Part shown: positions 56,401 through 64,000 of the stretch, piece by piece
Position numbering within the stretch: the stretch's first letter is position 1
Layout of the letters: each line of letters begins with the position of its first letter
From: Thuidium tamariscinum
Taxonomy: Eukaryota; Streptophyta; Bryopsida; Hypnales; Thuidiaceae
DNA: 64,000 nucleotides
Direction of reading: 5' to 3'
Assembly: GCA_947034885.2 (NCBI GenBank)
Contig: OX344749.2
Coordinates: forward strand, 4,975,501-5,039,500
Translations under genes and position numbers: made by a program
Notes under the pieces: generated by a model
Told to the model about the DNA's origin: nothing
The model's database searches: none
Seen by the model: only the letters and a program-made list of their open reading frames with translations

Positions 56401-58184
56401 ACTTCAATCCTTGAAGCCATATGTGTTAAATACACTTGTATTAAATAGAATGTGGCTTTGGAATAGTCTCATTGGAGATTTTGAAGTATTTAATGTTAAA
56501 CTTATTATTGCGTAAAGAATAGATGTTGTTTGGAAAGAAGAAAAGTCCAAAATTGTCAATTTTGATTCATAGTCTAATATAATTTTTTTGGATTTCTAAT
56601 CGTACAAAATTGTATTAAAAAAAATAGGGCAATGTCTTAAAAAACTTCACCCCAATTGCCCTTGTGGATTAAAAGATATAACATTTGAAGTCAAATTTTT
56701 TTTATTCCTACAAAACAAGTACATTAGACTTCAAGCCTTCTAAAGAGTAAAATTTTAGCTCTATATTAAATGATTGTTTTGGCCATTCACGAGTATATGA
56801 TGTGAGGTTCATTTGCAAAAAATTCCAAAAGCAAATATGTCATCTTATTTACTCTAAATCAACTTGTGATGTAAAAAGGTCAAATGCATTTGCAATACAT
56901 TTGTCATTTTTTCATTTTTTCTTATGCAATGAGGAAATTTTTTTATTAAACATTCAAGTGTTAAACAATTAGAAATAAATCTTTACAATACATGGGAGAA
57001 ACTTCAAAAAAAAATTGACTTCAAGGATTGCAAAATAATATAGCTAGAAGTTGGAAGAAAATTCTTTTTCTTGAAGTCACCCTAATATAGCTAATAAAGT
57101 TTGACTCCTATTAGAATATGATTTGAGAACTCAATTTTTTTTGGACAATTGTGTGCCATGTTTGTTGGTTAGATACATGCCAAATTTCAAAAGTTGAAGA
57201 GTGATTTTGCAATAGATGCTTAAATTGCCCCACCTACTAAAAAAGTTTAGGGAAGCATAACTTTTGACATAGACACTTAATTGAAAAAATCCATATTCTT
57301 ACTAAGGATATACATGTCTAGATCTTGTGTCAAAATATTGTAAATATCCAACTAAAATTGACTTCATAGGAACCTATATGGATTTTTAATAGTTGTCTAT
57401 TGAATGGATAATTAGCCTTTAGGAGGTAGAAACTTGTGACTTGGTCAATGGCACTTGAATTGAGTTGATTGTTTTTGGTTTTACAATGATAATCCTACAC
57501 AGGTATGTATTATGTAATAGAAGAAGGGGGGGGGGGATTCATGAAGAAGAGTGGAGGTGGGGAAAAATTGGACATTTAAAATTTTATATGTACTCTATGT
57601 AAGATATCACCCTTGCCAAACCCACATGAAAGAATATACAGAAAACATATGATATTAAAAACATACCTTTTGTAGATTTTATGTAAAAATATAATCATCT
57701 TAAATACAAAAATTATGGTGAATAGCCCCACATCAAATACCCTCTTAACTCAAGTGTACGCTTTAAATTACAATAAGTGATCTCGTTGGGATCAAATACC
57801 ACCAAATTCATGTTGTCTATACAACCATTTATATTATACAACCACAAAAGGCTTATAAAATGGCATTAGGGGTAGTCACACCTCCTCTAAGAAGCAAAAT
57901 TCTATGAAGTTGGAGAAATTGGCAAAAGAAAATGAGGAACCAATGGCAAACCATTTGGTATGAAGAAGATATGACCCCTTGATTTTTTGTTGTTTAGAGC
58001 AATTCATAAAGAGTGTGTTACTTGCAAAGTTGGATGGGAGGTCTACAAGTCATGCATAGCCTTTAAAATTGAAGAATTCCTTGAGAAACTTTTTATTGAG
58101 AACATGTCTTTATTCCTAAAAGAGAAGAAACGACACTCAAAAATTCTTGAGGAATCAAAGCTCCACCTAAGGTAGTGTACTCAT
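50421..58184. other. Long AT-rich gene desert
   Basis: Nearly 8 kb without a supportable gene. Low-complexity tracts include TA-rich runs at 52455-52505 and a G run at 57527-57536. The longest frames (115 codons at 50438-50785, 84 codons at 54391-54645) have no recognisable motif. A lone TAGGGGTAGTCAC at 57867 resembles one end of the element at 42154-42517. Confidence 0.5.
52455..52505. repeat. TA microsatellite
   Basis: Runs of alternating TA interrupted twice by AAGA. It is prone to length change and has no other feature. Confidence 0.8.
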
Positions 58185-58740
58185 AAAGCGACCATCAAAG
58201 CCTACCTAACTCATCATTGAGAGTGGTACATATTTCAACAACATGTCACTTGTTCCTAGATAGAGATCACATTTAGAACACAGTTACTTTTAAAGCAGAC
58301 TACCTTACCACAAACAACTAACAAGAAAATGCCATGTTCAAATTCTCCAAAAATTGCAACAACTTACTAAGAGAGAAATACCCAATACTGCACTTGCACC
58401 TTGCATTGAACCCTATATTCATCCAAAACCATCCCTAGGTTGTAGTTAATGTGTTTACCACATGCTTGACTCTAATTTGTTGACGCATATTGAGGACACA
58501 TACCAAAATCTGATTGGTTCATTGCTGATTTTAGCAGCATTCAAATTTGGAGACATCTATTGAATTGTTTCAATGGTGTAGGGAGCCAACACTTTGAAAA
58601 ATCATAGAAATTACATACGGCATCAAATTTTATTTTTTTTGGAATTTTCATCATTTTCACTCGCTAATACTGAAGAAATATTACCTATAGAAAAAAATGC
58701 CTTGAACTATGCTGAATTTCTTATTTGGATGGTTTTGGGT
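58185..58740 (+). repeat. Dispersed repeat F, copy 2
   Basis: It aligns with 4395-4935 in the same orientation. Blocks AGAGATCACATTTAGAACAC near 58261, TTTTAAAGCAGACTACCTTA near 58289 and AGGGAGCCAACACTTTGAAA near 58579 match closely. It ends 30 bp before the TTAA-flanked element at 58775. No coding capacity is seen. Confidence 0.6.
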
Positions 58741-58770
58741 GTCTCCACTGTATGGAGAAAAAGGTGTGAC

Positions 58771-59751
58771 TTAACCCTAGACCGCCCAAGGTCCAACCAG
58801 GCTTAAAAACTGCTTGCCTTTGCAAGTCTGAAGAGTCAAAATTAGAGTAAGTTATGAAGATCTTAACCGTACAATATTGTAGTGTGCATGTTGTAGATGG
58901 TGTGGAATAAATTTGGGGTCATTTGACCGTATAGATTGAAAGATTATAATGTTTTAGTGTTAAAAAAAGGTGCTGAAATTTTCTTAAAAACACATTTGGA
59001 GGTGAAATTTGATTTCTAAATCTACTCAAATGACAAAACTTGAAGCTACAAAGTGATTCAAAACTAAAAGATAAAAAATTTGGTGAGAAAAAACATCACA
59101 CAATTGAATCACTGTGTCTGCAAAATGGATTTGAAATGTTAAAAAACAGTGAAAAAAGTAGCAAAAAATCACATCTATGACTGAAACTCCTTCTACTAAA
59201 ATGCTTCTCAGTCACTCAAATCCTCTTTGATTGACATGAAATTTTGAGCACAAGAACTAGACAAGTATGCGCAACTTCTCCAACAAGAATGTTTGAAAAA
59301 GAATCATGTATGGAGAAGTTATGAGTCGCCAAAGTTCACTGAATTGCAAAAATGTCTGGATTTTAAACTTCGAATTGCTCCCAAGCATTCAAAACAACTT
59401 GGATTGCCATGAAAATATTACCACAATAACTAAACCTTAAGGGGAACAAAACTCAACAAATTTTACTGAAAACGAACATTTTATGAAAAAGATACAAGCC
59501 CTCAAAGTTGCAGTCATTACAGCGTAGTGTGATGAACCCAAATTGAACCTGTGAACTTTGAATGACTCTCACAAACTCAATACGTCTTGGATTGATCTGA
59601 AATTTTTACCATAACAACTAGACTAGCATGCACAACTTTCCCAACAATTTTTATTGAATTCAGACATTGGATGCAAATGTTATAGCGCTTCAAAGTTGAT
59701 TGCCAGTATGTGTGAGGACACATTTCGTCCACTTGGGCGGTCTAGGGTTAA
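58771..59751. mobile_element. piggyBac-like element C, 973 bp, 16-bp perfect terminal repeats
   Basis: The body is 58775-59747, flanked by TTAA on both sides (58771-58774 and 59748-59751). The terminal inverted repeats are CCCTAGACCGCCCAAG, identical over 16 bp. TTAA plus CCC termini is the piggyBac signature. No transposase frame is present. The interior has a degenerate direct array: units starting GATTGACATGAAA (59229), GGATTGCCATGAAA (59401) and GGATTGATCTGAAA (59589), spaced about 170-190 bp, each followed by an AACTAGAC-like and a CTCAAAGTT-like block. Confidence 0.75.
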
Positions 59752-59898
59752 GTGACGACATTGGGTGCCTCTACATTAATTCACTAATAATCAATACTGC
59801 CTTGTAATGCGGCGGGGCACGTGGACACCCCCGGCGGCTCTAGAGGTCCTTTCCTGCTTCAGTTCCGTGAATCCAAGCTCGTGTTAGTTCTCACTAAG

Positions 59899-60686
59899 TT
59901 AACCCTGAAACGCCGGGCCTATAACCACTGGTTTCAATCCTCCTTGTCCGGCACTCATTTTGTTGCCAACATGATACTAGATGTGTATGAAGAAATTTAT
60001 TTTTATTTTCAAGAGATGAAATAACATGTCTTATGTGCTCCACAAAAATTTTAGATTTTTTTTTGAGGAAAATTGATTTTTATGAAATTTTTTGAAAAAA
60101 AAATGAAAAAAAATCATATCAAATGGAAAATTATCTCAAAAAATCTGAACATTTCACCATGTGTGTACATCATAATGAAAAACATAATGGTATAAAGTCA
60201 AATTTTGTTTACTTCTATAATTAGAATGAAATGAACATTAAAAATACAGCTAAAGTTCAAATTGCAATAAAATATTCAATTTTACGAAATTTTCCAAAAT
60301 TACAATTGGAGTAGAAACTAGAGTAGAGGACCTTCATTTTGTTGGTTGGGCTCAAACTCAAAAAATGTTTTTTTCAAGGAGAAATTTCGAATTTACTCAA
60401 TTTCTATAAATACACTGAAATGGTAAATTTTGACATCTGTTTTTTGTATTTACTTCTCAACTACGTGAAAACAAACATTAGTTACACTAAAAACTCAATT
60501 GGACTCTCTTTGTAACTCAACATAAAAGTTCATTAAAAAAAATGAATGAAAAAGCTACTATTCATCTTTCCTTTTGACCTTCTTTCTTCATCCCTCCTTC
60601 TGACCCTCTTTCTTCATCCCTCCTTCTGACCCTCTTTCTTCATCCAAACGCCACAGAATGGCACTACCGGCACTAAGGCCAGTTAA
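59899..60686 (+). mobile_element. piggyBac-like element B, copy 2
   Basis: The body is 59903-60682, with TTAA at 59899-59902 and 60683-60686. The left end is CCCTGAAACGCCGGGCC, almost the same as copy 1 at 44629. The right end read inward is CTGGCCTTAGTGCCGG, which pairs only partly with the left. The interior matches copy 1 in order but lacks its nested MITE. It carries a 26-bp minisatellite near its right end. Confidence 0.65.
60571..60648. repeat. 26-bp minisatellite, three units
   Basis: Three units of CTTCTGACCCTCTTTCTTCA followed by TCCCTC stand in tandem, the first with two substitutions. It lies within element B copy 2 and is absent from copy 1, so it expanded after the copies separated. 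Confidence 0.8.
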
Positions 60687-61766
60687 TACGCCTTCAAGGC
60701 AACTGTTCTCTTCAATTCACAAGAATATCATCTAATAGTAAATGGCACATTAAAATGGTGGTGTACATTCAAGTTTTCAAATGTATACACCATTACAATT
60801 TTGTCTATAATTGGCTTGCTCCAATTGTGATTGCAATGGGGTAGTTTACCTTAGGAATTCAGATTTAGCATTTAAGCATTGTTGCCAATGAAATATTGTG
60901 TAGTTTTTTGTTAGATCTCGTAGAAATTGGAAAGGAGATTTTGGATTCTCTTCTTTTGCATTTACTAGAGGATAGTGTATGATTAAACTATGAATTTTCA
61001 AAGTGCTAGAAATTGGTGTATATTAAAACAACCTTGGATTCTTATGAATTAGAGGTTGAGCATTTTTTTCATTAGAAACTTAATACATTTATTTTCTTAG
61101 AAATAGTTTAGAGTACCAAACTTGTAATTACATGATGAAGAATAAAATCTTAATAGAAGTCACAACTTTTTCTAAAATAAATTTTTTATATGAGTAATAA
61201 GTTCATTAAAAATATAGTGATTAGAATTGGTTCAAAAGTCTAAGAATTCAAATTGCAAAACATTATGAAATTGTGATTGCACTAAAAAGGCTTGTAATTT
61301 AAAAAATTGTAAAAGTTGGAAAATTGACAATATTGCAATTTTGTGACTAATAAATATTCACAAGAGCTCGATAATACCCTTTCACAAAAGCTACATGTAG
61401 AAGTAAGATCTTCGATATCTCTTTCTAATTTTGACATTTTTATATGTTCACCTTCCTTTAAAACTCTAATCATGTCATCATTTCCTTGTGTAATTTGAAC
61501 ATTTAGTGTTTTGGCTTCAAACCTTCAATTATGTGGCTTTTCTTCATATAGGAGTACATGTCAAAATCGAAATTTGAAAACCTACTTTAGCATTTATTCT
61601 TAATACCTACTATTTGAGTAGGAAAGGTGGAGGAAAATGTTGAATGCACTATTGTAGTTAAGTTCTAGATGACATTTCGGGTCCTAGGTAGTTAATAGTT
61701 AACATTTGGATTTCAAAATCTTTCTTATGTAGGCATTATGAAGCATGTCCAAATGGACAAATGAAT
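60687..61766. other. AT-rich intergenic DNA, no gene seen
   Basis: There is one 63-codon - strand frame (61473-61282) without motif. No other feature was recognised. Confidence 0.5.
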
Positions 61767-62058
61767 GGTGAGCTCCAACCCTTTTTTTTTACTTTTTGAG
61801 AAAGTGCCAAGATGACAATCACTTCAAATTTGGTGAAGCATTGTACTTTGACATTCATCCATCTTTTGGGTTTAAAAACACTTTTTTGTCATATTCATAC
61901 ACTTTTTCATCCAAATTTGGCAACTTCATCCATATTTTAAAGAGATTTGGAATTTTTTTGGCATAAAAAGATTACTTTTATTTGGTGAGAAAAAGATATT
62001 TATTTGAAACGGTGCAATTTCACCGCACGGTGCTAGAAAAAAAAGGTTGGTGAGCTCC
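61767..62058 (+). mobile_element. Mutator-like MITE, copy 3, with 10-bp target duplication
   Basis: The body is 61777-62048, with GGTGAGCTCC on both sides (61767-61776 and 62049-62058), a perfect 10-bp direct repeat. The ends are AACCCTTTTTTTT and AAAAAAAAGGTT. The interior matches 2788-3055 directly and 1032-1304 inversely, including GAGAAAGTGCCAAGATG near 61799. The 9-11 bp duplication is typical of Mutator-like elements. It is non-coding. Confidence 0.65.
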
Positions 62059-62789
62059 CACCCTCCTTAAAGCTATGGGCAATTTTGAAGCTAGTATTAC
62101 AAATTTTTAACAAACTTGAAGTTTGATGTAAGAATCACATATTCAAATTGTGTCTTGAAACAAAAAACTTAGTGTGATAGAGACATCCTTATGAATGAAG
62201 AGATTGATATAAAGAAATTAATTAATAGTTGAGTATTGGAAATGCTATCTTGAAACCAAGCCCTTTAAATCGGGTCTTTACTTCTCAATGTTAACATAAT
62301 TGCATCTAAGTACAACCTATTTCTAAAATACTCCCTACAAACCATTGCCTAAACAGTGATACAAAGTTTCTTTATAAAAAACTAGGATTGACTTTAAGTA
62401 CTCCTATTTTTCAACAATTTCAAATTTTTTTAGTTTAATTGTGGCTAGGGCTCCAAAAATGCATGCTAATGGTACTCATTCTTGTAAAATGCTTACATCC
62501 ATAATCTACATTGTTCAAAATATGACACATATAGTTGGATTATAAAATGTGACAAAAACCTAGGTATTGGTGATACAATATATCATTCAATTGAAAATTT
62601 GGAACATGACAATTAGAAAGAGTCAAGTGTTAATTTCTGGTACACCAAGTGAGGATACTTTCAAAACTCACAACTTATTCATATTGTATCCAAATAATGC
62701 ATGCTAAAGTGCCCTGGAATCCTCTTTCCACTACCAATAAGAACCAATAAATATTAACTTAGCCACAATTAGAAGAACCCATATCTTGC
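62059..62789. other. AT-rich intergenic DNA, no gene seen
   Basis: Nothing was recognised beyond short chance frames. Confidence 0.5.
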
Positions 62790-63125
62790 CATTAAGGTAG
62801 AAGGATCTTAAATGGAGTGGGTTCTATAATGGTGCTCTACCTTAAATGTATAGTATTTGTACATGTTGCTTTTTCATAGCCTTTAGGAATGTACTAACAA
62901 TGTACATTTTAGCTAGTGTACCGTTTTAGAGCCCTATGCCCTTTCAACTTCAAAATTTGATAACTAATTCCACAAAGCTCCAAAAAATATGAAACGACTT
63001 GGGTTAAATGTCAATTCCATTTATCTTTCAAGGAAAATATCCTGAAAAATATTTCAAGATGTTTCACCTCCCCCAAATTCCGTTTCAGCCCTTAGATGGG
63101 CGATTACTGAGCCTTCTACCTTGTT
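62790..63125 (+). mobile_element. Dispersed repeat E, copy 2 (most complete)
   Basis: The left end TTAAGGTAGAAGGATC and the right end GAGCCTTCTACCTTG are inverted copies, so this is the best candidate for a full element, about 330 bp. It matches 25310-25640 in inverted orientation over its length, and 26420-26590 and 50140-50420 in part. No frame of note is seen. Confidence 0.6.
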
Positions 63126-64000
63126 ACCAGTCGAATGTAATTCTTCTTCTGCCAAATTAATTGCCTAATTAGTAGTGGTCGAGCCTGATACGATGGGATT
63201 AGATGTTACGAGATGTACTTCTACAGTGCCTTTCACACAAGCAACGAATCTATGCGAAGGAGACCCACTCTGGTCCTCGAGATGAGCATAAACTAGAATA
63301 CGAGGTTCTCCATCTCCCTTCCTAAGATACTTATGACTTGCTTGGAGGACGACGCTTTCTTCAACCCTCGCCGGCTCCACCGCCTTCAGCACCGAACCTC
63401 AACTGTCGCTCCGGGGCAGGTCTCATCTTAGCAGGTCGCACCTCGCCTCGTACCTTATTAGCAGGTCTCATCGTGTCGCTCACTATCTGGGCTATTGCAG
63501 GTGTTTTCCTGTCGTGTCGGTGCAAAATTCTGGTACAAATTAATGAGACGCTAGCTTTGACGCGCGGGGGCTATTGCTCTTCGATCAATTGGTGGGATTG
63601 TAGCCGTTTGATGGGTTGGTGGCGCCGTGCGATTGGGTGGCATGGATGATCCTTCTGCAATCGTGAATCTTAAATTGGGTACGTTCACTCCAGCTTTTCC
63701 TGTATCTGCGAGGCGGGACGTTTCTTCAAGTTGGGTCCGTTTCACTCTCCAGGAATTCCGGGTCGTTCTTGCTTACTTGCGGGGTAACCAACCAACGATT
63801 CTACAGAAGGAGGATCCTAAATAATATGTTTTTGTGTATACGAGACAGAGAGCAGAGGTAGACAGACGTATCACGGTGCAGTTTGCTGATTGTCGATCGA
63901 TCTCTTTTTCAGGACCAGGCCGGTGACCATGGAGTTGTCGGCAGCAATGGAATGGTGGCTGAGCGGTTGGGTTTGAAGTTTTGTGGCGTCAAAGTTAGGA
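63126..64000. other. GC-richer window edge, possible exons of an unrecognised gene
   Basis: Base composition changes sharply here. Three open stretches exist: a - strand frame 63392-63165 (75 codons, no ATG, with GEPRILVYAHLEDQSG); a + strand frame from ATG 63642 to 63824 (60 aa, starting MDDPSAIVNLKLG); and after a good acceptor (TCTCTTTTTCAG) a + strand frame open from 63914 to the window end (DQAGDHGVVGSNGMVAERLG). I recognise none of them and cannot say which strand is coding. A gene extending beyond the window is likely. Confidence 0.3.

Noticed and set aside
59755..59898. GC-rich patch with a 67-codon + strand frame (59821-60024) as a gene
   Set aside because: The frame runs across the left end of the piggyBac-like element B copy 2 and has no recognisable motif.

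Overview
This window is nuclear DNA of a land plant. The genes have many short GT-AG introns and include a pectin methylesterase, a plastid-targeted dihydrolipoamide dehydrogenase, a plant-type receptor-like kinase and small TOM5 genes. Genes are sparse, and the AT-rich DNA between them is full of small inverted-repeat DNA transposons, with no recognisable LTR retrotransposon body. A bryophyte-like plant is my guess, made from general feel only; the species cannot be fixed from this sequence.

Six protein genes and one tRNA gene could be modelled with all exon phases agreeing. They are: (1) a type II pectin methylesterase, + strand, 8147-11658, 5 exons, 408 aa; (2) a 933-aa protein, - strand, 20598-15416, 14 exons, with an N-terminal GNAT acetyltransferase-like domain and a C-terminal tandem BRCT pair of the MDC1/PTIP kind; (3) a 434-aa receptor-like kinase without an ectodomain, - strand, 29432-25975, 5 exons; (4) a 581-aa plastid-type dihydrolipoamide dehydrogenase, - strand, 37747-32775, 15 exons; (5, 6) two intact 52-aa TOM5 genes, + strand, 42783-43641 and 46907-47783, inside a segmental duplication; and a tRNA-Asn(GTT) at 44473-44546 between them. 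The genes do not form a common pathway, as expected for a plant locus. LPD serves plastid metabolism, TOM5 mitochondrial protein import, the PME acts in the cell wall, and the GNAT-BRCT protein probably acts in chromatin.

The rest (1-8100, 11.7-15.4 kb, 20.6-25.9 kb, 29.4-32.7 kb, 37.8-42.5 kb, 48.3-64 kb) is repeat-rich. I could separate several transposon groups by ends and target-site signatures: TTAA-flanked piggyBac-like elements (38140, 44629, 58775, 59903), CACTA-type foldback elements (13000-13332 with a TAT duplication; 2452-2733), a TA-flanked 273-bp family ending AGGTAGGTACACCC (6263, 6985, 21561, 38364), a Mutator-like family with 9-10 bp duplications (1032, 2788, 61777), an unassigned family that also lies in and beside the kinase gene (25310, 26420, 50140, 62790), and a broken PIF/Harbinger transposase (about 40030-40740). 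The most unusual items are the GNAT-BRCT protein, the near-perfect 333-bp hairpin element, the piggyBac-like group in a plant genome, and the TOM5 duplication with a run of about 300 identical bases.
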